Shown here: piece by piece, positions 7,323 to 17,693 of the stretch
How positions within the stretch are numbered: the stretch's first letter is position 1
Layout of the letters: each line of letters begins with the position of its first letter
Source of the DNA: Streptomyces sp. NBC_00878
Lineage (GTDB): Bacteria; Actinomycetota; Actinomycetes; Streptomycetales; Streptomycetaceae
Direction of reading: 5' to 3'
DNA: 64,000 nucleotides
NCBI RefSeq assembly: GCF_026341515.1
Contig: NZ_JAPEOK010000001.1
Coordinates: 248,001-312,000, forward strand
Made by a program: the position numbers and the translations under genes
Notes under the pieces: generated by a model
What the model was told of the DNA's origin: nothing
The model's input: the letters and a program-made list of their open reading frames with translations, nothing else
The model's database searches: none

Positions 7323-10181
7323 TCAGTCGCACCGGCCCGTCGTGCGCGTACGGGTCACCAGGTCGGTGACGCCGGTCGTCCCGTCCAGCCACACCACCTG
7401 GCTGCCCGCCACCGCGGCGGCCGACGCCTGCTCGCCGCGGTTGCAGGAGACCCGGCCCTTGCGAGTACCGGGCGCCTCGGGCGAGCCGTCCGCCACGAAC
7501 TGGTACAGCTTGGGAATCGATTCGTTCCGGAACTCGGTGTCGGGGAGATACGTGCCGACCGTCACCGCATCCTCGGAAACCGTCACATCGTACGCGTTCA
7601 GCGCATCGGGCCCGGTCTGCGGGCTGAGGTCCACCACGCCGGAACCGTCGAGCGCGGCACGGCGCAGGGCCGTCCGGTCCGCTGCCGTTCCCTCGTCGAG
7701 GAGCCAGAAGACGTGCGTGCCGTTGATGGCCGTCGGGCCGAGGCTCGTGCTGTCGGCGGCCGCCTGGATCTCCTTGCTCTCGCCGGTCGCGACGTCGACG
7801 ACTCGCGTGGTCAGCGCGTACTCGGCGCGCACCCGCCGCCTCTCCTGATAGGCCACCTTGCCGTTGCTCACCGACGAGGAGTACGCCCGGTGGTAGGTTC
7901 CGCCGCCGATCGTGACCTTGTTCGTCGGGTCCTTCAGGCTGAGGTACGCCACTCCCGGACGCCCGCCGTAGTTCTGGTAGTCGAAGGCCACGACGTCACC
8001 GTCGACGTCCACCGAACTGCCGACCGCTCTGCCGTGCCACAGCACCTTCACGGGACCGCCCGCGAGCGGCCTGGCGAGGAGGTCGACGCCGTCGGTGCCG
8101 TGTGCCTGCCACACCACTGTCTTGCCGTCGGTCGCCGGATTGACGTGGTAACGGCCGTCGTTGGGGCTCATCAGCTTGAGCTGTCCCTCGCCGTCAGCAC
8201 GTCCGGCCCAGACCGAGTACGGTTCCGAGCCGTCCTCGTTGGACTTGGCCGCGGCCCACCAGCCGCCGCCCGCGCCCAGGTTCGTACGGGCGGTGTTGAC
8301 CCGGTCGAGGAGCGGGTCGGAGTCCACGCCGAGGGCGAGTTCCCAGCCGGGCACGATTCCGTGGGCGGTGAAGGCGCGTTGCAGTGCCTTCCGGCCGGCC
8401 GCCGGGATCGCCAGGTCCTCGGCTGCCGCGAGCACGGCGGCCCGTCCCTCGGTGAAGCCGTCGAGCGGAGTGAGGTACTGGGTCAGCGCCTTGTAGACGA
8501 TCCGGTCGGTGACCTCGGCGCCCAGGTCCTCGCGGGCGTCCCAGAGCGCGCCGCCGAAGATGGTCGAGTTGAGGTGGACACCGCCGTTGTCGGTGGCGAA
8601 GCCGACGCCGAGGAACGACTTGGCCGTGTTCCGCCCGTCGTTGAGGTCGCGCAGCGCGCACTCTCGGGGGGTCTTCGTCCGGCAGAGCCGCTCACCGAGG
8701 AGACCCGCGTCCGGGTCGGTGTCCGGAACGTCATGGACATCGTTCTCGATCGCATTGCCGAAGTAGTCCGCGATGGCCTCGTTCATGGCACCGGACTGGC
8801 CCGCGTAGACGAGGTTCGCGGAGTGCTCGATCACGCCGTGCGTCATCTCGTGGCCGACGACGTCCACGCCCGCGGAGAGCGGGCGGTACTCGGCGTCGCC
8901 GGTGCCGTACACCATCTTCTGGCCGTCCCAGAAGGCGTTGACGTACGGCTGCCCGTAGTCAGTGACGCCCACGAGGGAGTTGATGGTCATGCCGCGGCCG
9001 TCGAGGCTGTTCCGGCCGTGCTTGTTCTTGAAGTAGTCGTAGACCTGTCCGGCCGCCCAGTGCGCGTCCACGGCTCCCGATTCGGTGGCCTCCGCGCCGA
9101 ACGCGGGGGTCGGCGAGCCGAACTCCTGGATGCCCTCGGGCCACTGCCCGCCCACGTCACTGGCCCACTTGCCGCGCGCGTCCCAGGTGGACAGGACGTT
9201 GTCGGCGAAATCGTCGCCGGGTATGCGGGTGCGGTCGCGCAGCACATACGCACCACGGTTCTCGTCGAGCTCCACTTCGAGGTCGACGGCCGTGCCGTCG
9301 AGCCGGATGCCTGAGCCCTTCTCCGCAGCCCGAGCCCGCTTCGGCGCCGGGCCCGCCGCCGGCTTCCCGGCTGCCGGGCCGGGCGCGCCGAACGTCTTGA
9401 TACCGCTGTACTGGAGGACCGGATATCCGGCGCGGGCGTCGATGTAGACCTCGCGTTGTACGGGTTCGCCGCTCGCCGGATCGGTGCCGCGCGCGGTGAC
9501 CCACTGGGTGAGGACGCCCGCCCCGGTGGGCAGGACGACGAGTCCGCGGGCGGTGCCGGTGAGCGGGGACTCGTCCTCGTCCCCTTCCCGCGGCGGCTTC
9601 GCGGCGAAGTGCTTCGCGTTGAGATCGGCGAGCACGGCATCGACGGCACGCTCGACGGCGAGTTCCTCGCCGACCTCGGCCGTCGTGCCGGTGCGCAGTT
9701 CGGTGAAGTACTTGCCCGAGGTGCCGGTGACGACCCGCTCCCCGTCCTTCTTCTCCATACGGACGACGTACTGGCCGCCCAGGACGGGCACGCCCCGGTG
9801 CCGCTGCTGGAGCCTGACGGTCTCCTGGCCGTCCGCGGCAGTGGTCCCGGCAGGTACGAGATCGCGCTGCGCGTCCGCGATGCGGTACCGGCTCTGCCGG
9901 TCGTCCAGGTAGGTGCGGGCCGCGCCCGCCGCGCTGCCGGTCGACGGTGCGTGCTCGCGGATGCCGCGCACCATCGCCGGTGTCCGCGTCTCTTGACCCG
10001 GAATCACCTCGCCCGGGCTCGGTGGTCGCGGCGCCCCTGCCGTCGCGGCCTCGGCAGGAACCGCCGAGACGACGAGTGCGGCGACACCGAACAGCGCCGC
10101 CGCACCCGTTGACCCACCCCACTGTGCTCTGGACCTGCCCCTGCGGCCTCTGACTCCTCTGACTCCTCTGGAGTGCTGCAC
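7323..10181 (-). CDS. secreted M4-family (thermolysin-like) metalloprotease with C-terminal propeller-like region
   Basis: This 952-residue extracellular zinc protease is read from GTG 10181, preceded by GGGAGA. The N-terminus is arginine-rich (VRGRRGRSR), followed by a hydrophobic core and an AEAA cleavage site, possibly Tat-like. Then come an FTP/PepSY propeptide (LRTGTTAEV, VLTQWVTARG) and the M4 catalytic domain, with HEMTH at 444-448 and the third ligand in NEAIADYFGN (E468). The C-terminal domain is completed by NGGVHLNSTIFGGALW. Residues ~700-952 form repeated strands (NPATDGKTVVWQAHGTDG, SVDVDGDVVAFDYQ) that look like a TolB-type propeller, an uncommon attachment for M4 enzymes. The earlier in-frame GTG at 10259 has no conserved sequence. 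Confidence 0.9.
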   Translation of the reverse strand: MQHSRGVRGVRGRRGRSRAQWGGSTGAAALFGVAALVVSAVPAEAATAGAPRPPSPGEVIPGQETRTPAMVRGIREHAPSTGSAAGAARTYLDDRQSRYRIADAQRDLVPAGTTAADGQETVRLQQRHRGVPVLGGQYVVRMEKKDGERVVTGTSGKYFTELRTGTTAEVGEELAVERAVDAVLADLNAKHFAAKPPREGDEDESPLTGTARGLVVLPTGAGVLTQWVTARGTDPASGEPVQREVYIDARAGYPVLQYSGIKTFGAPGPAAGKPAAGPAPKRARAAEKGSGIRLDGTAVDLEVELDENRGAYVLRDRTRIPGDDFADNVLSTWDARGKWASDVGGQWPEGIQEFGSPTPAFGAEATESGAVDAHWAAGQVYDYFKNKHGRNSLDGRGMTINSLVGVTDYGQPYVNAFWDGQKMVYGTGDAEYRPLSAGVDVVGHEMTHGVIEHSANLVYAGQSGAMNEAIADYFGNAIENDVHDVPDTDPDAGLLGERLCRTKTPRECALRDLNDGRNTAKSFLGVGFATDNGGVHLNSTIFGGALWDAREDLGAEVTDRIVYKALTQYLTPLDGFTEGRAAVLAAAEDLAIPAAGRKALQRAFTAHGIVPGWELALGVDSDPLLDRVNTARTNLGAGGGWWAAAKSNEDGSEPYSVWAGRADGEGQLKLMSPNDGRYHVNPATDGKTVVWQAHGTDGVDLLARPLAGGPVKVLWHGRAVGSSVDVDGDVVAFDYQNYGGRPGVAYLSLKDPTNKVTIGGGTYHRAYSSSVSNGKVAYQERRRVRAEYALTTRVVDVATGESKEIQAAADSTSLGPTAINGTHVFWLLDEGTAADRTALRRAALDGSGVVDLSPQTGPDALNAYDVTVSEDAVTVGTYLPDTEFRNESIPKLYQFVADGSPEAPGTRKGRVSCNRGEQASAAAVAGSQVVWLDGTTGVTDLVTRTRTTGRCD

Positions 10182-10357
10182 GCTCTCCCGACCCCCTCGC
10201 CGACCATGCCGGTGGCCGAGCGCCCCCAGCAAAGGGCCATCGAAGCCGCGATACGGCACCCCATCAATGGGGCAGGGGTGCCCACAGGTGACTTCCGGCC
10301 GGTTCGCGCCGTACGTCCGTCCATGCGCCCGATCCGTCGACCGTGTCGTCGGCGTCC

Positions 10358-10390
10358 GGGTGCGGGTGCGGGTAGGGGTACGGGTACGGG
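10358..10390 (+). repeat. six G-runs in hexamer repeats, G-quadruplex candidate
   Basis: Six runs of three or four G occur within 33 bp, separated by 2-3-nt loops (GGGTGC, GGGTAG, GGGTAC units). The tract lies between two minus-strand genes, immediately downstream of the isomerase-like gene and upstream of the protease. The regular loops satisfy the standard intramolecular G4 pattern. Confidence 0.6.
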
Positions 10391-10394
10391 ACGA

Positions 10395-11111
10395 CTATCC
10401 GAGGATGAGCGGAAGTTTCGCGGCCAGTTCGGCCAGTTCGGCCAGCTCGCCCAGTTCGGCCTGCTCCGCGTCCGTCGGGGCACGCCGTCCGGTGCCGACC
10501 AGCAGCGCGTCCTTGTCGGAGATCGACACGGGGAACGCGGACCCGGCGATCTTCTCCAGCATCTCGCGGGACCTGGCGAGCCCCTCTGCCGGCACTTCCG
10601 CCGCGTCCGGCAGGTGCGCCACCAGATCGAGATGGTGCAGCGTCCACTCCAGGACGTACGCGGAGAGGTAGTCGCCCGCGGTGAGGACCTCGTCGCGGGT
10701 GCCGACCCGCAGGCCCGGGTCTGCAAGTTCGGCGGCGCGGCCGGCGGCGGCACCGACGTCGTCCAGGTGGAACTTGAGCAGCCACGGCTCCTCGTACGCG
10801 GCGGCCAGCCGGACGGTCAGCGCGTCGAGCGGATCGTCGCCGGTCGGCGGTGTTTCGGCGACATCCCAGTAGGTCACCGCGTCGCGCGTCGGTTCCGCTT
10901 CGATGGGGGTCACGAGGGTGATCAGGACGTCCTGGGCATCGATGACGAGATGGCACACCAGGTCCCGAACCAGCCAGCCGGTACAGCCGGACGGCCGGGC
11001 GAAGTCCTCGTCCCGGAGTTCGGCAACCGCCGTGCGCAAGGCCGTCCACGAGTGTGAGAAGAGATCCACCTCGGCAAGGTAGTGCGATACCGCGATGACG
11101 GCCAAACGCAT
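10395..11111 (-). CDS. maleylpyruvate isomerase N-terminal (DinB-fold, mycothiol-dependent) family protein
   Basis: This 238-residue protein carries the MDMPI/DinB-like four-helix fold: an N-terminal WTALRTAVAELRDEDFARPSGCTGWLVRDLVCHLVID pattern with the family's paired WxVRDLxxHL. The closing section contains YVLEWTLHHLDL, where the metal-binding His residues sit. Members use mycothiol for isomerisation or S-transfer, or act on unknown substrates. ATG 11111 lacks a strong ribosome site; GTG 11069 (VDLFSHSW) is an alternative. The C-terminus carries a tandem LAE repeat encoded by 9-bp units (10422-10466). It diverges from the kinase gene. Confidence 0.7.
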   Translation of the reverse strand: MRLAVIAVSHYLAEVDLFSHSWTALRTAVAELRDEDFARPSGCTGWLVRDLVCHLVIDAQDVLITLVTPIEAEPTRDAVTYWDVAETPPTGDDPLDALTVRLAAAYEEPWLLKFHLDDVGAAAGRAAELADPGLRVGTRDEVLTAGDYLSAYVLEWTLHHLDLVAHLPDAAEVPAEGLARSREMLEKIAGSAFPVSISDKDALLVGTGRRAPTDAEQAELGELAELAELAAKLPLILG

Positions 11112-11204
11112 TTCGCGCCGGGAGGCGGCTCTTCTCGGAGTCCCGGAATCGAGACCACGCTGTCCGGGCCGGCGTCGAGGTCGATATCGGTAGGGTTTTT
11201 CCCG

Positions 11205-11783
11205 ATGACGACGATCCCCTCCCCCACACAACTGGTGGTGCTGCGCGGCAACAGCGCGAGCGGCAAGAGCTCGGTGGCCGCCGGCTTGCGTGAACGGTAT
11301 GGGCGGGGCATCGCCGTGGTCAGCCAGGACACCCTCCGCCGAGACGTGCTGCGCGAGCGTGACATCCCGGGCGGCGCGAACATCGGCCTGATCGACCTGA
11401 CCGTCCGGCACGCCCTGGACCACGGCTTCCACACGGTGCTGGAAGGCATCCTGTACGCCGCGCACTACGGCGAGATGCTGGCTCGGCTCCTGGCCGACCA
11501 CCCGAACCGCACCCACTGCTTCTATCTGGACGTCCCCTTCGAGGAGACCCTCGCCCGGCACACCACCAAACCGATCGCCCACGTGGTCGGCGAGAGTCAA
11601 CTGCGCGACTGGTACCGGCCCCTGGACCTCCTGCCGGACCACGTCGAAACCGTGGTTCCCGCAGGCAGCTCCCTCACCGAAACCGTGGATCTGATCATGC
11701 ACCGGTCCGGCCTCGCCGCACCCGAGAGTGCCCCAACTCACAAGGCACCCGGACCCCGTCACGGAACAAGCGGAGACAACTGA
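11205..11783 (+). CDS. P-loop kinase (zeta-toxin/chloramphenicol phosphotransferase-like)
   Basis: This 192-residue AAA-type small-molecule kinase starts at ATG 11205. Walker A is GNSASGKSS near residue 16. A lid with DTLRRDVLRER and a Walker-B-like strand (HTVLEGILY) follow, then FYLDVPFEETLARH. The arrangement matches kinases of the zeta-toxin/ATP-binding 'gluconate kinase-like' group that phosphorylate small molecules or UDP-sugars. No antitoxin-like partner is next to it, so a free-standing phosphotransferase is more likely than a toxin. The substrate is unknown. Confidence 0.75.
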   Translation: MTTIPSPTQLVVLRGNSASGKSSVAAGLRERYGRGIAVVSQDTLRRDVLRERDIPGGANIGLIDLTVRHALDHGFHTVLEGILYAAHYGEMLARLLADHPNRTHCFYLDVPFEETLARHTTKPIAHVVGESQLRDWYRPLDLLPDHVETVVPAGSSLTETVDLIMHRSGLAAPESAPTHKAPGPRHGTSGDN

Positions 11784-12125
11784 CCGTTCATGCATATGTG
11801 GCTGCGGAGGGGACAGTGTCCCCGGGCCTCACCCTCCGCCCATGGGGACGATCGTTCGGCTGAAGCCCCATGGAGCATCCCGCCGAGAGGCGACCGCCCT
11901 CCGCATGCCACCACCCACGGCCCCGGCTGGTCTCCCCCGTCCAGCCGGGGCCTTCTCCTGTGCGCGGTACGCCCGCCCCTGGCGCGGTGACGCGGCGCAC
12001 CCCTCCGGTCTGATCCCGCGCCCCTTCCTCCTTCCTCCTCCCTCCTCTCACCGCCGCTGGCGGCGGAGCGGCTGCCGTGACAGGGTCGGCGTGCTCGTGA
12101 ACAGGTCGTTGGTGAGGGGAAGTTC
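11784..12125. other. intergenic gap with terminator and promoter of the next gene
   Basis: The gap contains the terminator hairpin at 11919-11952, then C/T-rich sequence (about 12001-12050), then the leader of the next gene with GAGGGGAAG in front of its GTG. Apart from these I see no gene. Confidence 0.5.
11919..11952 (+). terminator. hairpin downstream of the P-loop kinase
   Basis: A 12-bp perfect stem, GGCCCCGGCTGG with CCAGCCGGGGCC, has a 10-nt loop and is followed by TTCTCCT on the plus strand. Confidence 0.7.
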
Positions 12126-12698
12126 GTGGACAAGCAGGTCTGGGACACGCTGGTCGAGTCGATGAAGAACGCGTACACCGGGGGCCTGGGCGAAGGGGCG
12201 GTGCCTCGCCCGGTCATCATGCCGCTGGTGCGCGGTGAACTCGTCGGCCTGATCCGGGTACGCCCCACCAGCGTCGGCCGGGACGCGCAGACCGGCATCG
12301 CCCAGCTCTCCAACATCGCCGCGGCGGCGGGCGCCGACGAGGTCGTGCTCGTCTGGGAGACCCAGGACGTCGCCACCGCGTGCCAACTGCCGGTCACCGG
12401 TCCGGCGCCCTGCCTGAACATGGTGCACGCCACGAAGGACGGTCACGTACTCCACCAACTCCCCTACTCCGTAGAGCCTTTGTCCGACTCCCCCGAGGGC
12501 CAGGTGTCGGCCGCGCCCCGCTGGCTACCCGCGCCTGAGCCGCGGCCGGGCGGCGAGCTGGTGCCGCCGATCCGGGCCGCCGTCGATTTCTCCTTCACTC
12601 CGCTGGAGATCGACCACCCGTCCCCCTTCGGCGTCACCGTCCTCCTGATGGAAGAGGACGGCTACAGCATCCGCCTCACGGACACGTTCACCCCCTGA
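12126..12698 (+). CDS. conserved hypothetical protein
   Basis: This 190-residue soluble acidic protein starts at GTG 12126, behind GAGGGGAAG. No catalytic motif is recognised. The central part (VVLVWETQDVATACQLPVTG) and the last third (FSFTPLEIDHPSPFGVTVLLMEEDGYSIRLTDTF) look like a compact alpha/beta fold. The codon pattern is normal for the genome. It lies directly upstream of argG, with the argG promoter starting ~25 bp after its stop, so the two are probably separate transcripts. Confidence 0.6.
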   Translation: MDKQVWDTLVESMKNAYTGGLGEGAVPRPVIMPLVRGELVGLIRVRPTSVGRDAQTGIAQLSNIAAAAGADEVVLVWETQDVATACQLPVTGPAPCLNMVHATKDGHVLHQLPYSVEPLSDSPEGQVSAAPRWLPAPEPRPGGELVPPIRAAVDFSFTPLEIDHPSPFGVTVLLMEEDGYSIRLTDTFTP

Positions 12699-12721
12699 GA
12701 GAGGACCGACCAGAAGGGGCT

Positions 12722-14211
<1,490 letters not shown>

Positions 14212-14288
14212 CCTCCACTCGCCACGGGTGCCAGGCGTATCGGCGGGGTGCGAACGGCTCGGCGCGGACCAGCAGATCAGCGTTCGCG

Positions 14289-16283
14289 TCAGTCGGTCAC
14301 CCGCACCACCGCCGTCGCCCCCGCCCGCACCGTCGGCGTCGCGTACGTGTACGTCACGCCGCCGACGGTCTTGGTGCGCACGCGCTGTGGGACACCGTTG
14401 ACCGTGATCTTCTTGTGGACCCCGGGGAAGCGTGCCTCCCAGCTGTAGGCGCCCTTGCGCGCATTGTTCGTCAGCGTGGACTTCGTCGCGCCGTCGTGCC
14501 GCACGGTGATCGTGCCCGTGCCGATGGGTACGTCCGCCGCCTGGAGCCACTTCATGCCGGACGGCAGCCGCGACTGTGTGGTCACCGTGCGGTTCGCCGC
14601 GTCCGGTGCGATGCCCATCAGCCCCTCGACGGTCTGGCTGACGAGGGTGAACGACACCTCGGGGTAGTCGCCGTTGGGGCCCTGGCTGGAGTTGATGTGC
14701 TGGATTTCCCGCTGGCCGTAGATCTTCTTCATCCACGTCCAGGCGGTGTCGTTGCGGTTGCTCTTGAAGAACATGTCGGGCAGGTACGTCGTCGACTCGA
14801 TGTTGGGTGACCCCTCCGGCCCCAACTCCTGCTCCTGGATGTAGTCGAGATAGGCGTCGTTGCGCGGGCCGGGATCGAGGATCTGCTTCATCGGCACGAA
14901 CACGCTGTTCTCCTTGCCCCAGCCGGTGACCGGGGTGTTGGACGTGGTGTACGCGCGGACCATGTCGGCCCCGCTTCCGCTGCCGCTCCATTCGTCGTTG
15001 AAGTACGCCTTCAGCTCGGCGGCACGCCGGTCGTACGTCCTGGCCAGCGCGGTGTCGCCCTTGCCGCGGGCGAGCGTGGCCAGCGCGAGATACGCCTGGT
15101 ACTGCGAGGCGATGCCGTCCCCTGCCTCGGCCAGGCCGTCGCCGTCCTGCTCGTTGTAGCTGGCGGCGCCGGCGAAGATGCCGTTGCCCGTGCCCTCGGC
15201 GACCTTGACCTCGCCGTTGGGCTTGGCGGAGTTGTGCAGGTCGATGAACTCCTCGGTGGCATGCCGGTAGAAGTCCCACAGCACCGGGTCGTCCACGTAT
15301 CTCCGGTCGCCGGTCCACAGGTATGCCTGGGCCGCCTTCTCGACGAGTTCGAAGACGGCCGGTACCTCACGCACGTAGTTGTCCGGGCTCTTGTAGTCGA
15401 TGCTCAGGTAGGTCTTGGCATCGAAGTTCAGGGCCCACACCGGAAAGTACTTGTGCTCGGCGGTCGCCGACGCCGCGTACGAGCGGAGCATCGTCCTGTT
15501 CTCGGTGTCGAGGCCGAGGAGGTGGGCGCCGGCGAGCTGGTGGGTCATGTCGCGGGAGTAGTAGGCGCTGCGGTTGGCGTATCCGGCCCAGTAGGCGGAC
15601 GTGTACTGCGCGGTGCCGGTGCCGCCGGTCTGGTACTCGTCGACGTTGATCGGGCCCGTCGTGCCGGGCAGCTGCGCCCAGCTGTTGGCCTTCTTCTTGG
15701 CCCAGCCGAACATCTCGGCGGCCTCGGGGGCGGACGAGGTGACCTTGGGGTCGGCGGACGCGGCCGGGGAGATCATCAGGTCGTCCGCGTTGACCCAGGC
15801 GGTGCCGGAGCCGAAGGCGATCTCCAGTCGGTCGCCGGTCCTCAGCGCGACACGGCTGATGGTGTACCGGGCGTACGAGCGGCGCTCCGGCAGGGTGATC
15901 GTCTCGACGGTCTCGCCGTTGCGCCGGACCGTGTACGTGCCGCCGGTACCGGCGCTCCCGATCCACGCGGAGAAGTCGTAACTGCCGTTCCGGGGCGCGA
16001 CGATGGTCAGCTGGGCGCTCTTGCCGGCTCCGGCGTCGAGGTAGAGGAAGCGGTTGCCGCCGTGGACGTTGCCGGTGCCGACCCCGGTGCCCGGGCCGAA
16101 GGTCCAGCCCGTGCCGCCGTTCTCGAACCCCGGGTCGGGCAGTGCGAGTTGGGGTCGGGCGGCGGTGGCGGTGCCCGACGCGGGAGCCCCGCCGCCTCCT
16201 GGTGCCGCCGCGGCCGACAGTGCGGGGGCCATCGGCGTGAGCAGAGCAACAGCGGTGAGCAGCATGAGCCTTGAGGGCTTCAT
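14289..16283 (-). CDS. secreted six-hairpin-like glycoside hydrolase with N-terminal carbohydrate-binding-like domain
   Basis: The 664-residue product starts at ATG 16283 (GGGAGA site), with a clean signal peptide ending ALSAAAAPG. Residues ~45-190 form a beta-sandwich like CBM/discoidin modules (PGFENGGTGWTFG, RLEIAFGSG). The large central part is alpha-helical with repeating aromatic pairs (YWAGYANRSAYYSRDMTHQLAGAHLLGL, YLALATLARGKGDTALA), as in (alpha/alpha)6 glycosidases. A small beta C-terminal domain follows. YYSRDMTHQ and AASYNEQDGDG are candidate catalytic loops. I cannot assign a GH family. The divergent LacI gene and the GH110-type gene beyond it suggest shared control in polysaccharide use. 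Confidence 0.65.
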   Translation of the reverse strand: MKPSRLMLLTAVALLTPMAPALSAAAAPGGGGAPASGTATAARPQLALPDPGFENGGTGWTFGPGTGVGTGNVHGGNRFLYLDAGAGKSAQLTIVAPRNGSYDFSAWIGSAGTGGTYTVRRNGETVETITLPERRSYARYTISRVALRTGDRLEIAFGSGTAWVNADDLMISPAASADPKVTSSAPEAAEMFGWAKKKANSWAQLPGTTGPINVDEYQTGGTGTAQYTSAYWAGYANRSAYYSRDMTHQLAGAHLLGLDTENRTMLRSYAASATAEHKYFPVWALNFDAKTYLSIDYKSPDNYVREVPAVFELVEKAAQAYLWTGDRRYVDDPVLWDFYRHATEEFIDLHNSAKPNGEVKVAEGTGNGIFAGAASYNEQDGDGLAEAGDGIASQYQAYLALATLARGKGDTALARTYDRRAAELKAYFNDEWSGSGSGADMVRAYTTSNTPVTGWGKENSVFVPMKQILDPGPRNDAYLDYIQEQELGPEGSPNIESTTYLPDMFFKSNRNDTAWTWMKKIYGQREIQHINSSQGPNGDYPEVSFTLVSQTVEGLMGIAPDAANRTVTTQSRLPSGMKWLQAADVPIGTGTITVRHDGATKSTLTNNARKGAYSWEARFPGVHKKITVNGVPQRVRTKTVGGVTYTYATPTVRAGATAVVRVTD

Positions 16284-16525
16284 CGGGTCTCCCGGGTCTT
16301 CAGTCACGGCGAGCGGGCTGTCGGGCGAGCGGTGGCGGAAAGCTAACAGGGGCCGAAGAGGCGATTCAATGGTCATGCGCAAGAAACATGGAAGACACGC
16401 AGACCTGCTGCTAAATTGAGCGGAATATCAAGCTGAAAGTTTTCGGCGATATCTTGCAAGTTTGATCGGCCGGCCTCGCGGGCGTCCTGCGGGCCGGTGG
16501 CACCAGGGGTGACGGAGGGAACCGT
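16284..16525. promoter_or_regulatory. divergent hydrolase/LacI promoter region with LacI-type operator candidates
   Basis: This AT-rich 242 bp is unusual for the window. It holds GAAA-GT-TTTC at 16435-16444, resembling the GAAASTTTC-type half-palindromes bound by Streptomyces LacI regulators of glycosidase genes. ATATC and TTGCAA elements lie nearby at 16425-16460. It is the likely autoregulatory site of the LacI protein. Confidence 0.45.
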
Positions 16526-17524
16526 ATGAAGGTCGGCATCACCGAGGTCGCGGTCCGGGCACGGGTGAGCGAGGCCACCGTCAGCCGCGTCATCAACCGG
16601 CGCCAGGGCGTGTCGCGCAAGACCCGCGAGGCGGTCGAGCAGGCGATGGCCGACCTGGGGTACGAGCGGCAGACGCGGGGTCAACTCATCGCGGTCATCA
16701 CCGAGTTGGTGTCCAACCCGTTCTTCGCCGACGTCTGCGAACGCATCGAGTCCACCCTCGCTCCGCACGGCCTGAAGACGGTCCTGTGCCCGTGCTTCCC
16801 CGGCGGAGTACAGGAGTTGGACTTCGTGACCTCCCTGGCCGACCGGGGCGTCGCCGCCGTCGTCTTCCTCTCGGCCAGCAACACGCTCGAGGGCGCGGAC
16901 CCGCAGGCGTACGAACTCCTGCGCTCCCGCAGGATCCCGTTCGTCGGGGTCAACGGCCAGTTCGAGGGCGTGAGCGAGGCGCCGGTCTTCTCCACCGACG
17001 ACCTGCTCGCCGCCGAACTCGCCGTCGACCATCTCCACCGGCTCGGTCACCGCCGTATCGGCATGGCGTCGGGCCCGGTCGGCAACCGCCCGGCCGACCG
17101 CCGCGTCAGCGGCTTCGTCGCCTCGCTCGCCAAACGCGGCGTCGAGGACCCGGAGCAGTGGGTGGTCCGGCAGTCCTACACCGTCGAGGGCGGCCAGTCC
17201 GCCGCGATCTCGCTCCTCGGCCGCGGCGCCACGGCCGTCGTCGCCGCCAGCGACTACATGGCACTGGGCGCGATCCGCGGCGCACGCCGTCAGGGGTACG
17301 ACGTCCCGGGTGACGTGTCGGTCGTCGGCTACGACGGCGCCACGATCATGGACTTCGTCGACCCTCCGCTGACCACGGTCCGTCAGCCGGCCGACCGCCT
17401 GGCCTCGGAGGTGGCCCGCAGCATCCTCGCCCTGGTCGGCAACCGCGACGTCCCCGTCGGTGAACTCCTCTTCGATCCCGAGCTGGTGATCCGCGCGAGC
17501 ACGGCGGCGCCGAGGACGAAGTGA
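16526..17524 (+). CDS. LacI-family transcriptional regulator
   Basis: This 332-residue repressor starts at ATG 16526 behind GGAGGGA. The N-terminal LacI HTH is typical (ITEVAVRARVSEATVSRVIN, hinge QAMADLGYE). The periplasmic-binding-protein-like sensor domain follows: LIAVITELVSNPFFADV, DHLHRLGHRRIGM, and VVAASDYMALGAIRGARRQGYDVPGDVSVVGYDG. The hinge and core are complete, so it should be functional. Its position between two secreted carbohydrate-active enzymes suggests it senses a released sugar and controls both. Confidence 0.92.
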   Translation: MKVGITEVAVRARVSEATVSRVINRRQGVSRKTREAVEQAMADLGYERQTRGQLIAVITELVSNPFFADVCERIESTLAPHGLKTVLCPCFPGGVQELDFVTSLADRGVAAVVFLSASNTLEGADPQAYELLRSRRIPFVGVNGQFEGVSEAPVFSTDDLLAAELAVDHLHRLGHRRIGMASGPVGNRPADRRVSGFVASLAKRGVEDPEQWVVRQSYTVEGGQSAAISLLGRGATAVVAASDYMALGAIRGARRQGYDVPGDVSVVGYDGATIMDFVDPPLTTVRQPADRLASEVARSILALVGNRDVPVGELLFDPELVIRASTAAPRTK

Positions 17525-17693
17525 GGCGTCGGCCTCGATGCCGGCCTTCGGTGTCCGCTGCGACTGCTTGTCCAAACCATTGACCTAGACATCGGATCTA
17601 TGGACACTCGGCTCGGGGATCCGACCGGGAAACTGGTGGCAAATCCGCCTATTCATTGGGTGTTTCGTGACTCATGGACACACCGGAGGGGCT

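Noticed and set aside
7245..9314. 689-codon plus-strand frame over the M4 protease
   Set aside because: Antisense to well-supported catalytic motifs (HEMTH, NEAIADYF). No family signal.
11205..11783. Zeta-type toxin of a toxin-antitoxin pair
   Set aside because: No small antitoxin gene adjoins it; a single-gene small-molecule kinase fits better.
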